64,000 bases of DNA from Roseateles_B sp041913905. GTDB lineage: Bacteria > Pseudomonadota > Gammaproteobacteria > Burkholderiales > Burkholderiaceae_C. The position numbers were made by a program, and so were the translations under genes. The stretch is taken from assembly GCA_041913905.1 (NCBI GenBank), contig JAYSEK010000003.1, positions 1 through 64,000 of the forward strand, in the 5' to 3' direction. Positions 51,405-59,571 of the stretch are shown here, one piece after another. Each line of letters starts with the position of its first letter. Positions within the stretch are counted from its first letter, which is position 1. Below the pieces are notes generated by a model. That model worked only from the letters and a program-made list of their open reading frames with translations, was not told where the DNA came from and ran no database searches.

Positions 51405-51707
51405 TCAGCCCGCCGCCTGCTTGTTGCGCAGGGCGATGCGGGCCTGGACGAAGTTGAAGGCATAGGACACGGCCTCGGCAATGGCCGCATCGGTTTCCAG
51501 GCGTTCGGACTCGGTCAGGTAGAAGCTGAAGTCCACCGCATGCCGGATGTAGCGGGGCGGCAGGCGGTTCAGCGCCACGCAGGCCACGTCGCAGAGCAGG
51601 TCATCGTCCTTGGCCAGCGCCGGGTACTTGGGCGCACTGGCGATGACAGCTGCGAACACTTCGCGCTCATGGTGGTTGTACAGCGAGGTGAAGTCGACGG
51701 AGGACAT
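51405..51707 (-). CDS. ComFB-like (late competence development) protein
   Basis: 100 aa. The segment LYNHHEREVFAAVIA, then CDVACVALNRLPPRYIRH and VDFSFYLTESE, fits the ComFB family. Some ComFB proteins bind cyclic di-nucleotides (c-di-GMP or c-di-AMP) and affect motility or competence; whether this one does is unknown. It is monocistronic, with a small perfect hairpin in its upstream region (CCGGACG/CGTCCGG, 51736-51752). Confidence 0.88.
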   Translation of the reverse strand: MSSVDFTSLYNHHEREVFAAVIASAPKYPALAKDDDLLCDVACVALNRLPPRYIRHAVDFSFYLTESERLETDAAIAEAVSYAFNFVQARIALRNKQAAG

Positions 51708-51790
51708 GCGAAAACCTTTCTGCGCAAAAGTGGAGCCGGACGAGCCGTCCGGGTGCGTGTCCTGCTTTATAGCGTCTGGGCCGCCTGCAG

Positions 51791-51821
51791 GCCAGCGCCT
51801 GCGTCAGCCGCAGGCGCTGGC
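51791..51821 (-). terminator. Hairpin after the exported unknown gene
   Basis: Perfect 13-bp stem GCCAGCGCCTGCG / CGCAGGCGCTGGC with a 5-base loop, 29 bp after the minus-strand stop at 51850. No U run follows. Confidence 0.5.
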
Positions 51822-51849
51822 GGCCTTGCTGGCGCTGGCGTGCCGTGCC

Positions 51850-52749
51850 TCAGGGCTTGGCCGGCGGCTGGAGCGCCTTGGCCGGCCCGACCTCGACCTG
51901 GCCCTGGCCGCGCACAGACTTGTAGGCCGCGCGCTCCACCAGGTTGACCAGGCGATCGGTCATGTCGCGGGGGCTCACTTGCTGTGCCACGTCGATGGCG
52001 GTCGAGTTCGGGTCGCTGTACTTGCTGTGCTCGAAGCTGCGCTGGCGTTTGAGGATGCGCAGGGTCCGGGCGTCCAGCGTGAGACGCTCAAAGTAGAAGT
52101 ACGGCGCAACGAAGGTGGCGCTGGGACTCTTGACCCCACTCTCCGGATTGACGGTCGAGTAGGTGCCGGCGTTGCTGTCCGGGGCTTCCTCGATATCGCC
52201 ATCACCCGTCACCTGCACCCGTCCGTTCTTCAGGGGCATCACGAAGATGCCGACACCGGTGAGGCGGTTGGCCATACCCCGGGACTCCAGTCCCGCGAAG
52301 TAGGGCACGACCAGCTCGATGCGCGTCCAGCGCGCGCGCTCAGGCATGGCTTCCAGGAAGGCCAGCACCTCGGTCAGCAGCAGCTTCTCGCGCGCGTCGC
52401 CGGCAGCTTTCTCAAGGCGCTGGGCGAGCTCCTCGGGCGGATTCCAGCCCATCAGCACGCGCTCGGCTTCGGGCTCCTCCAGCTCCAGGGCCTCATCCAG
52501 TCCCTTGAGTACGGCCATGTTGAGGCTGGCACCTGGCACCTGGACCGAGCGGCGCGCGTAAGGCGAGATATTGCTGCCGGTGGTGGGCCGCTGGCGCACC
52601 AGGCCGATGCGGTCGCCCACGGCCGACACCACGGCCACCACCGGCTTGCCCGATGGCGGTTCGGCGGGTGCCTGGGCCCAGGCCAGGGACAAGTTGGCAG
52701 CCGTCAGGACAGCCGCTGCAGCAAGCTGCAGGCACTTACGGTACATCAT
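51850..52749 (-). CDS. Exported protein of unknown function
   Basis: 299 aa with a signal peptide (LQLAAAAVLTAANLSLAWAQ). The mature part has VVAVVSAVGDRIGLVRQRP and a C-terminal segment AAYKSVRGQGQVEVGPAK. No catalytic motif or membrane anchor is evident. It resembles conserved periplasmic proteins of Burkholderiales without a named family. The start could be either of the two first Met. It stands alone between comFB-like and nadA. Confidence 0.8.
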   Translation of the reverse strand: MMYRKCLQLAAAAVLTAANLSLAWAQAPAEPPSGKPVVAVVSAVGDRIGLVRQRPTTGSNISPYARRSVQVPGASLNMAVLKGLDEALELEEPEAERVLMGWNPPEELAQRLEKAAGDAREKLLLTEVLAFLEAMPERARWTRIELVVPYFAGLESRGMANRLTGVGIFVMPLKNGRVQVTGDGDIEEAPDSNAGTYSTVNPESGVKSPSATFVAPYFYFERLTLDARTLRILKRQRSFEHSKYSDPNSTAIDVAQQVSPRDMTDRLVNLVERAAYKSVRGQGQVEVGPAKALQPPAKP

Positions 52750-52852
52750 GGAGTTCCCCCTTCCAGTTGTTGGTATTGGGGGGCGACGATAGCCGAAAGT
52801 GCATTGGCATCCAGAGGTCAGGGGTGGGGCCGGCGAAGCCGGGCGCCCCGGC

Positions 52853-53956
52853 TCAGGCCGCGCCGATGCCTGGCACCAGGCCTGAAGCCTGGCGGGCCTT
52901 GAGCTGGGCGGTGAAGTCCAGCATGCGGGTGATGCAGGTCTGGGCCTTCTGCCGGATCGCTTCGTCCACGAAGATCTGGCCCGAGCCCTGCTCCAGGCAG
53001 TCGATCACGCCCTGCAGGCCGTTCATGGCCATCCAGGGACAGTGGGCGCAGCTCTTGCAGGTGGCGCTGTTGCCGGCGGTGGGGGCTTCGATCAGGGTCT
53101 TGCCCGGCGCCAGCTGGCGCATGCGGTGCAGGATGCCGTTGTCGGTCGCGACGATGTATTCGCGGGCCGTGCCCTCGACCACCGCCTTGATCAGCGCCGA
53201 GGTGGAGCCCACCACATGCGCCTTCTCGACCACGCTGCGCGGCGATTCGGGGTGGACCAGGATCATGGCGTCGGGATGCTGCTCGCGCAGCAGGTCCAGC
53301 TCCAGGCCCTTGAACTCGTCATGCACGATGCAGGCACCGTTCCACATCAGCATGTCGGCCCCGGTCTGCTCCTGGATGTAGCGGCCCAGGTGGCGGTCCG
53401 GCGCCCAGAGGATCTTCTCGCCACGGGCCTTGAGCTCGCTGACGATCTCCAGGGCGCAGGAGCTGGTGACCATCCAGTCGGCGCGCGCCTTCACCGCAGC
53501 GCTGGTGTTGGCGTAGACGACCACGGTGCGATCTGGATGGGCGTCGCAGAAGGCGCTGAACTCGTCGGCCGGGCAGCCCAGGTCGAGCGAGCAGGTGGCG
53601 TCGAGGTCAGGCATCAGCACGCGCTTCTCGGGGCTGAGGATCTTGGCGCTCTCGCCCATGAAGCGCACGCCGGCCACGATGAGGGTCTGCGCTGCGTGAT
53701 CGCGACCGAAGCGGGCCATCTCCAGCGAGTCCGCGACGCAGCCGCCGGTCTCCAGGGCCAGGTCCTGCAGGTCGCCGTCGACGTAGTAATGGGCGACCAG
53801 CACCGCCCCCTTGGCCTTGAGCAGCGCGGCCGCACGGGCCTTGAGTTCGCTGCGTTGTGCGGGCGTCAGCGGTGCCGGCACCTTGGCCCAGGCATGCGCC
53901 GTGCAACTCTCGCCAGCGGCATCCTGAAGGGTGTAATCAAACAGCTGTTGTTCCAT
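52853..53956 (-). CDS. nadA: Quinolinate synthase A
   Basis: 4Fe-4S enzyme that condenses iminoaspartate (from NadB) with dihydroxyacetone phosphate to quinolinate. 367 aa. Motifs are VAHYYVDGDLQDLA, CSLDLGCPADEF, VYANTSAAVKARAD, HPESP, and CKSCAHCPWMAMN near the C-terminus, which supplies a cluster Cys. Length fits the longer proteobacterial form. Confidence 0.97.
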   Translation of the reverse strand: MEQQLFDYTLQDAAGESCTAHAWAKVPAPLTPAQRSELKARAAALLKAKGAVLVAHYYVDGDLQDLALETGGCVADSLEMARFGRDHAAQTLIVAGVRFMGESAKILSPEKRVLMPDLDATCSLDLGCPADEFSAFCDAHPDRTVVVYANTSAAVKARADWMVTSSCALEIVSELKARGEKILWAPDRHLGRYIQEQTGADMLMWNGACIVHDEFKGLELDLLREQHPDAMILVHPESPRSVVEKAHVVGSTSALIKAVVEGTAREYIVATDNGILHRMRQLAPGKTLIEAPTAGNSATCKSCAHCPWMAMNGLQGVIDCLEQGSGQIFVDEAIRQKAQTCITRMLDFTAQLKARQASGLVPGIGAA

Positions 53957-53984
53957 GCCGGGATTTTAGGTGCAGGGGGTGGCC

Positions 53985-54842
53985 TCACGCCTGGTAGAAG
54001 AATCGGCTGGGCGGCATGCCGACCGTCCGGGTCACCATGGCGGAGAAGGCGCTGGCGCTGGCATAGCCCAGCTCGGCGGCAATCAGGTTCATGGGCTTTT
54101 TCTGGGCGGCCAGCTGCAGGGCGTGGGCCAGCTGCAGTTGCTGGCGCCACTGGCTGAAGCTGGTCCCCAGCTCATCGCGGAACAGCCGCGACAGCGTGCG
54201 GGTGCTGGCGCCGCACTCGGCGGCCCAGCCCTCGATGCCTGTATGCCGGGCCGGGTCGGCGATCATGGCTTCGCACAGATGGCGCAGGCGCTTGTCATGA
54301 GGCAGGCTGAGGCCCAGGTGCAGGCTGCGGGCACGGCGCAGCTCGTCGATCACGAGCTGGCACAGCGCCTGTTCGCGCGCCTGGTCCAGCGGGCTTTGCG
54401 GGCTGGCTTCCGGGTCCGTGGCCAGGGCATGCAGCAGCTCGCGCAACAGCGGCGTGACCTCCAGCACGCGGCACTGCTGCCAGGCCTCGGGCCCTCCGGC
54501 CAGGCCCAGCTGGGCCACGGCGGACTCGTGCACATACAGGGCGCGCAGGTCGGCGCGCTCGACGGCGCTGACCGTATGGACCGTGTGCGGCGGGATCCAC
54601 ACCGCTCGCGACGGTGGCACCAGGTAGCTGTGGCTGCGCAGTGGGCCTTCGGTCTGCACGCGCACGGCGCCCACCATGGAAAAGGCCACCTGCGCCCAAT
54701 CGTGCTGGTGGGGCTGGATGTCCATCTGCGACTCCATCCAGCGGGCTTTGGCGCGCAGGGGGCGTTCCGCGCTGGGCTTGAAGCGGATCGGATCCAGCGG
54801 CGGCACGCTGCGGCGCCGGCTGGCGGGCTTGAGGGACGTCAT
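53985..54842 (-). CDS. AraC-family transcriptional regulator
   Basis: 285 aa. N-terminal cupin-type sensor (HQHDWAQVAFSMVGAVRVQT, AVWIPPHTVHTV) and C-terminal double helix-turn-helix (WAAECGASTRTLSRLFRDELG; IAAELGYASASAFSAMVTR). It is divergent from the MFS transporter gene with 69 bp between starts, a layout in which such regulators usually control the transporter. Effector unknown. Confidence 0.93.
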   Translation of the reverse strand: MTSLKPASRRRSVPPLDPIRFKPSAERPLRAKARWMESQMDIQPHQHDWAQVAFSMVGAVRVQTEGPLRSHSYLVPPSRAVWIPPHTVHTVSAVERADLRALYVHESAVAQLGLAGGPEAWQQCRVLEVTPLLRELLHALATDPEASPQSPLDQAREQALCQLVIDELRRARSLHLGLSLPHDKRLRHLCEAMIADPARHTGIEGWAAECGASTRTLSRLFRDELGTSFSQWRQQLQLAHALQLAAQKKPMNLIAAELGYASASAFSAMVTRTVGMPPSRFFYQA

Positions 54843-54911
54843 GGCTGAATCTCGAAAGAATCTGTCGGACTATCGTAACTGTGCCGCGCAGGCCCTGCCT
54901 ACATTGAGGGC

Positions 54912-56159
54912 ATGAACACCGCAGTCCTCTCCCCAGAAGCCGCCGGCAGCGCCCGGCGCGACCTCAGCACCATCGGCCTGATCGGCCTGGCCCATGGCTG
55001 CAGCCATTTCTTCCACATGCTGCTGCCGCCCCTGTTCCCCGTCTTCATCCGTGAGTTCGGCCTGAGCTATTCGGAGCTGGGTCTGCTGGTCACCACCTTC
55101 TTCGTGATCTCCGGCATCGGCCAGGCGCTGGCCGGCTTCCTGGTCGACCGCACCGGCGCGCGTCCGGTGCTCTTTGCCGCGCTGGGCTGCTTCGTGCTGG
55201 CTTCCATCGCAGCCGGCATGGCGCAGGGCTTCGCGGGTCTGTTCCTGGCGGCGGCGCTGGCCGGCCTGGGCAATTCGCCGTTTCACCCGGTGGACTTCAC
55301 CATCCTCAACAAGCGCGTCTCGCCGCCGCGGCTGGGCCATGCCTTTTCGGTGCACGGCATTTCGGGCAATCTGGGCTGGGCGTTTGCTCCGGTGTTCCTG
55401 ATCGGGCTGTCCGAGCTGACGGGGCAGTGGCGCCTGGCGTATGTGGGGACTGCCTTGCTGGCGCTGGCGGTCATCGCCATCCTCTTCTGGCAGCGCGCGG
55501 CCATCGACGACAGCCAGGGCAGCTGGGCGCATGAGAAGCCCGGGAATGCCGCGGCAGCCCCCAAGGACGAACACCCGCTGGCCTTCCTGCGTCTGCCGTC
55601 GGTGTGGTTGTGCTTCTCCTTCTTCTTTTTCACGACGGCGGCGCTGACGGCCATCCAGAGCTTTGCCAGCCCGGCGCTGGCGACCATGTACGGGATCGCC
55701 GTGCGCTCGACGGCCTTCGTCGTGACCGGCTACATGCTGGCCGGTGCGGCAGGCATGGTGGCCGGCGGCTTCGTGGTCGCGCGCGGTGCTCGCCTGGAGC
55801 GCACCATCGCGCTGGCCATGGCCGGGGCGGCCGCCGCCCTGTGCCTGACGGCCACCGGTTGGCTGCCGGCGGGCGCGGCCCTGGTCGTGGCCTCGCTGGC
55901 CGGGTTCGGCACCGGCCTGGCCGGGCCCTCGCGTGACATGCTGATCAAGCGCGCCGCCCCGCCCGGCGCCACCGGCCGCGTCTACGGCACGGTCTACTCG
56001 GGGCTGGACATTGGCTTCGCCCTGGCCGCGCCGATCTTCGGCGCCCTGATGGACCACGGTCAGACGCACGGCATCTTCTACGGTGCGGCCTTCGCCCTGC
56101 TGATGGGCATTGGCGCAGCTTCCCTGGTGGGCTTGGCACGGCGCAAAGCCACAGCCTGA
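54912..56159 (+). CDS. MFS transporter, Fsr-like drug/metabolite exporter group
   Basis: 415 aa, 12 predicted helices. GLAHGCSHFFHMLLPPLFPVF and FLVDRTGARPVLF are family landmarks, and FSVHGISGNLGWAFAPVFL fits the fosmidomycin-resistance-like subgroup. The substrate is unknown. It is divergent from the AraC gene, which probably regulates it, and upstream of a thiamine-diphosphate enzyme on the same strand with a strong hairpin between them. Confidence 0.9.
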   Translation: MNTAVLSPEAAGSARRDLSTIGLIGLAHGCSHFFHMLLPPLFPVFIREFGLSYSELGLLVTTFFVISGIGQALAGFLVDRTGARPVLFAALGCFVLASIAAGMAQGFAGLFLAAALAGLGNSPFHPVDFTILNKRVSPPRLGHAFSVHGISGNLGWAFAPVFLIGLSELTGQWRLAYVGTALLALAVIAILFWQRAAIDDSQGSWAHEKPGNAAAAPKDEHPLAFLRLPSVWLCFSFFFFTTAALTAIQSFASPALATMYGIAVRSTAFVVTGYMLAGAAGMVAGGFVVARGARLERTIALAMAGAAAALCLTATGWLPAGAALVVASLAGFGTGLAGPSRDMLIKRAAPPGATGRVYGTVYSGLDIGFALAAPIFGALMDHGQTHGIFYGAAFALLMGIGAASLVGLARRKATA

Positions 56160-56186
56160 GCGGCCGGCGGCGCTAGGGAAAGCCCC

Positions 56187-56220
56187 GAAGAAGGCCTTGC
56201 AACAGCGCAAGGCCTTCTTC
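56187..56220 (+). terminator. Strong hairpin between the MFS gene and the ThDP-enzyme gene
   Basis: Perfect 14-bp stem GAAGAAGGCCTTGC / GCAAGGCCTTCTTC with a 6-base loop. The 3' arm ends CTTCTTC, which gives a weak U-rich side. It lies 27 bp after the MFS stop. Confidence 0.75.
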
Positions 56221-56244
56221 ACGAGGCGGCGCTACAGTCGCCGG

Positions 56245-57984
56245 ATGACGAATCAAGCACCTACCCCTGCCGTGTCGCCTGATGGGAAGCGGCTGGCCGG
56301 CCACGCGCTGGTCGAGGCCCTGATCGAACAAGGCGTGACCGATGCCTTCGGCGTCCCCGGCGAGAGTTACCTGGCCGTGCTGGACGGCTTCCACGAGCAC
56401 CGCGATCGCATCCGCTTCATCGCCTGTCGCCAAGAGGGCGGCGCGGCCTTCATGGCCGAGGCCCAGGGCAAGCTCAGCGGCCAGCCGGGCATCTGCTTCG
56501 TGACCCGCGGCCCTGGTGCGACCAATGCCAGCATCGGCCTGCACACAGCCTTCCAGGACTCGACGCCGATGATCCTCTTCATCGGCCAGGTCGCCAGCGA
56601 CCAGCGCGACCGCGAGGCCTTCCAGGAGGTCGACTACCGCCAGATGTTCGGCCCTGGCACGCTGGGCATGGCGAAGTGGGTGGGCGAGGTGCAGGACGCC
56701 GAGCGCCTGCCCGAGTACGTCGCCCGCGCCTTCCATACCGCGATGCAGGGCCGTCCGGGCCCCGTGGTGCTGGTGCTGCCCGAAGACATGCTGACGAAGA
56801 CGATCAGCGCCCCGGTGCTGCCCCGCGTGCGCGTGGCGGAGGCCGCGCCCAGCCCGGCTGCTCTGGCGGAACTGCGCGAGCGCCTGGCTGCGGCCAAGCG
56901 CCCCTTCGTGATTGCAGGCGGTGGCGGCTGGACGCCCGACAGCGTGGCTGCGCTGCAGCGCTTTGCCGAACGCTGGCAACTGCCGGTGGGCTGCGCCTTC
57001 CGTTTCCAGGATCTGTTCGACAACCGCCACCCGCTCTACGCCGGCGACGTGGGCATCGGCATCAATCCCAAGCTGGCGCAGCGCGTCAAGGACGCCGACC
57101 TGATTCTGGCGATCGGCCCGCGTCTGGGCGAGATGACCACCGGCGGCTACACCCTGCTGCAGGCGCCGCTGCCGGACCAGGATCTGATCCACATCCACGC
57201 CGGCGCCGAGGAACTGGGCCGTGTCTACGCCGCCGAGCTGCTGATCAACGCCAGCATGCGTTGTGCGGCGCCGGCGCTGGCGGAGCTCGTGCCGCCCGCC
57301 CACTGCAGCTGGACCGAATGGGCGCAGGCTGCGCATGCCGACTACGAGGCCAATCTCGTGCCGCAGCCGGTGGCACCGCTGGACATGGCCCAGGTGGTCA
57401 AGAGCCTGTCGACATTGCTGCCCGAGGGCACGATCTTTACCAATGGGGCCGGCAACTACAGCGGCTGGCTGCACCGCTTCCATCGCTACACCGGCCTGCA
57501 TCAGCACGGCCGCACGCAGCTGGCCCCGACCAGCGGCGCCATGGGCTACGGCCTGCCGGCAGCGGTGGCGGCGTCGCTGCTTCAGTCGCGCTGGGTGGTC
57601 AATATCGCCGGTGATGGCGACTTCCTCATGAACGGCCAGGAGCTGGCCACGGCCACCGGCTACGGCGCGCGCAAGCTGCTGTGCGTGGTCGTGGACAACG
57701 GCACCTACGGCACCATCCGCATGCACCAGGAGCGCGAGTATCCCGGCCGGGTCTCGGGCAGCGACCTCTACAACCCGGATTTCGCCGCGCTGGCCAAGGC
57801 CTACGGCTGGGCCGCGCATCGCATAGAAAAAACCGAGGACTTTGCCTCGGCTTTGCAGGCTGCCCTGGCGTCGCCAGAGCAGCCAACGCTGCTGCATCTG
57901 AAGCTGGACGCGGACGTGTCGACCAGCCGGGCCCGGCTGTCAGCGATCCGCGAGGCTGCGCAGCAGCGTCTGGGCAGGCCCTGA
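56245..57984 (+). CDS. Thiamine-diphosphate-dependent enzyme, acetolactate-synthase-like
   Basis: 579 aa from MTNQAPTPAVSPDG. N-terminal PYR domain with DAFGVPGESYLAVLDGF and catalytic Glu in CRQEGGAAFMAEAQGK; central domain; C-terminal ThDP-binding GDGDFLMNGQELATA with NGTYGTIRMHQE. It resembles acetolactate synthase large subunits, but there is no small-subunit gene, so it may be another decarboxylase or carboligase. The product cannot be named from sequence. Confidence 0.9.
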   Translation: MTNQAPTPAVSPDGKRLAGHALVEALIEQGVTDAFGVPGESYLAVLDGFHEHRDRIRFIACRQEGGAAFMAEAQGKLSGQPGICFVTRGPGATNASIGLHTAFQDSTPMILFIGQVASDQRDREAFQEVDYRQMFGPGTLGMAKWVGEVQDAERLPEYVARAFHTAMQGRPGPVVLVLPEDMLTKTISAPVLPRVRVAEAAPSPAALAELRERLAAAKRPFVIAGGGGWTPDSVAALQRFAERWQLPVGCAFRFQDLFDNRHPLYAGDVGIGINPKLAQRVKDADLILAIGPRLGEMTTGGYTLLQAPLPDQDLIHIHAGAEELGRVYAAELLINASMRCAAPALAELVPPAHCSWTEWAQAAHADYEANLVPQPVAPLDMAQVVKSLSTLLPEGTIFTNGAGNYSGWLHRFHRYTGLHQHGRTQLAPTSGAMGYGLPAAVAASLLQSRWVVNIAGDGDFLMNGQELATATGYGARKLLCVVVDNGTYGTIRMHQEREYPGRVSGSDLYNPDFAALAKAYGWAAHRIEKTEDFASALQAALASPEQPTLLHLKLDADVSTSRARLSAIREAAQQRLGRP

Positions 57985-57988
57985 GGCC

Positions 57989-58468
57989 TCAGGCCTTGGT
58001 GGCCTTGCGGCGGCTCAGGCCCAGGCCCAGCAGGCCGACGGCGGCCAGGGCCAGGGATGCAGGCTCAGGCACGCTGGAGCCGCGCACATCGCTGACATAC
58101 CAGAGTTCCTTCCAGTTGCCCGTGCTGCCCGCTTCCCAGTGCTGCGCAACGGGGTTGCCAAAATCGCAGTGCGTGAAGCGGCTGTTCCAGTACTTTGCCG
58201 CGCACTTGCCACCGAATGCGGTGTAGTCGGGGCGAGCGGCGAATTCGACGTTCGTGGCTTCGCGCCAGCCAGCGTGCAGGCTGGCCTGGAACAACTCGTT
58301 GCCGCCACCCCAATACTGTGAGGCGATGGGCGCGGCCCAGGCCCATTTCAGGGAGCCGACGACGATGTAGTCCGCAGCGGTCAGGTCCGTCAGGATCGGG
58401 CCGGCGATGGCAGGTGCAGACATGCACAGAGACGCGGCGGCAGCCAGAATGAGCTTGTGAGCTTTCAT
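57989..58468 (-). CDS. PEP-CTERM sorting-domain protein
   Basis: 159 aa. Signal peptide MKAHKLILAAAASLCMSAPAIAG, a short mature domain of unknown function with paired Cys (GGKCAAKYW, THCDFG), and a C-terminal tripartite sorting signal: VPEPAS, a hydrophobic helix (LALAAVGLLGLGLS) and RRKATKA. Such proteins are processed by exosortase and displayed or released with exopolysaccharide. Exosortase is not in the window. It lies behind a near-perfect sigma-54 promoter and is convergent with the ThDP-enzyme gene, the stops being only 4 bp apart. The longer upstream frame is rejected. Confidence 0.92.
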   Translation of the reverse strand: MKAHKLILAAAASLCMSAPAIAGPILTDLTAADYIVVGSLKWAWAAPIASQYWGGGNELFQASLHAGWREATNVEFAARPDYTAFGGKCAAKYWNSRFTHCDFGNPVAQHWEAGSTGNWKELWYVSDVRGSSVPEPASLALAAVGLLGLGLSRRKATKA

Positions 58469-58505
58469 GAAAGTCCAGTGGTTTGCAGTGGAAAATGCTT
58501 CTTGA

Positions 58506-58521
58506 AGCAACAGATGTGCCA
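58506..58521 (-). promoter_or_regulatory. Sigma-54 (-24/-12) promoter of the PEP-CTERM gene
   Basis: Minus strand TGGCAC-ATCTG-TTGCT matches the RpoN consensus TGGCACR-N4-TTGCW at every fixed position. The predicted start is about 28 bases before the ATG. The upstream DNA is AT-rich for this window. The activator is unknown; PrsR-type regulators are known for PEP-CTERM genes in related bacteria. Confidence 0.85.
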
Positions 58522-58631
58522 GCATTGTTTCAATTGCAAAAATATCAATGCAATCATGGGATTGCGCCCATGAGGGTGGATATCGGCTGCATCGAAAGCT
58601 CGCGCGATGTAAAAAACGCCGACACCCACTC

Positions 58632-58680
58632 GCGCGCCTGCTGGCGGGCGTTCCCACTTGCGCGCCTGCTGGCGGGCGTT
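58632..58680. repeat. Tandem 21-bp direct repeat
   Basis: Two identical copies of 21 bp (58632-58652 and 58660-58680), period 28 bp, in the space between the divergent PEP-CTERM and S4-protein genes. Each starts GCGCGCCTGC and ends GGGCGTT. Confidence 0.85.
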
Positions 58681-58724
58681 GTCACGAGCGCGGTGATGGC
58701 GCCAAGATCGCCGAGAATGCATTC

Positions 58725-58940
58725 ATGGAACCCATTGAATTTCAACTGCGCGGCGAGTACATCGAACTGGACAAGCTGCTCAAGGCCACCGGTCTGGCCG
58801 ACAGCGGCGGCCAGGCCCGCATGATGATCACCGAGGGCCTGGTCACTGTTGATGGCCAGCCCGAGAGCCGCAAGACGGCCAAGATGCGGGCCGGCCAGCG
58901 CGTCGGCGTGCAAGGGCAGCACATCCTCATCGTCGGCTGA
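58725..58940 (+). CDS. Small S4-domain RNA-binding protein (YbcJ-like)
   Basis: 71 aa, single S4 domain: IELDKLLKATGLADSGGQARMM, then EGLVTVDGQPESRKTAKMRAG. Family members bind rRNA or ribosomal subunits; the precise target is unknown. The ATG at 58725 is the family start. The longer upstream frame crosses the direct repeats and is not S4-like. It lies 24 bp before the RraA-like gene and is probably co-transcribed with it. Confidence 0.9.
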   Translation: MEPIEFQLRGEYIELDKLLKATGLADSGGQARMMITEGLVTVDGQPESRKTAKMRAGQRVGVQGQHILIVG

Positions 58941-58964
58941 GTATTCGCCAGACAGGGTCTCTCC

Positions 58965-59459
58965 ATGGACTTCAGCACCTGCGATATCTGTGACCGTTTC
59001 AAGAGCGATGCCAGCGGCGCCCTGCGCGTGATGCCCGGCGGCCGCTACCGCAGCTACGGGGGGCGTGAGCGCTTCTGCGGCCCCATCCGCACCGTGCGCT
59101 GCCTGGACGACAACAGCGTGGTCAAGGCCGCGGTGGAATCCGCTGGCGAAGGCCGTGTGCTGGTGGTGGACGGTGGCGGCTCCCTGCAGCGCGCCCTGCT
59201 GGGCGGCAACCTGGCCGCGGCGGCGGCGCGCAACGGCTGGGCTGGGTTGCTGATCCATGGCTGCGTGCGCGATCGCGCCGAACTGCGGGCGGCGGACGTG
59301 GGCATCCTGGCCTTGGGCCACGTGCCGCTACCCACCGACCGCCAGGGTCAGGGTTCGACCGACGTTGTCCTGCAACTGCACGGGCTGATGCTGCGGCCCG
59401 GCGAATGGCTGTATGCAGACGAGGACGGCTGCCTGATCCTGCCTCAGCGCCTGGACTGA
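58965..59459 (+). CDS. RraA-like protein
   Basis: 164 aa. STCDICDRF at the N-terminus, GGGSLQRALLGGNLAAAAARNGW in the middle (split: GGGSLQRALLGGN and LAAAAARNGW) and IHGCVRDRAELR fit the RraA family. In E. coli RraA inhibits RNase E; many relatives are instead 4-hydroxy-4-methyl-2-oxoglutarate aldolases, with the Gly-rich and Arg-Asp motifs used for substrate and metal. Sequence alone does not separate the two roles. Confidence 0.9.
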   Translation: MDFSTCDICDRFKSDASGALRVMPGGRYRSYGGRERFCGPIRTVRCLDDNSVVKAAVESAGEGRVLVVDGGGSLQRALLGGNLAAAAARNGWAGLLIHGCVRDRAELRAADVGILALGHVPLPTDRQGQGSTDVVLQLHGLMLRPGEWLYADEDGCLILPQRLD

Positions 59460-59571
59460 GCTGCGGGCTCGGCTGTGATCAAGGGCTGGCGGAGCGTCAG
59501 ACCCGCCCTTGCGAGCCAGATACTCCTGCCGTCGTGCTCCTGCCGTCGGTGCGCCAGAGACGTGCCGGCGC

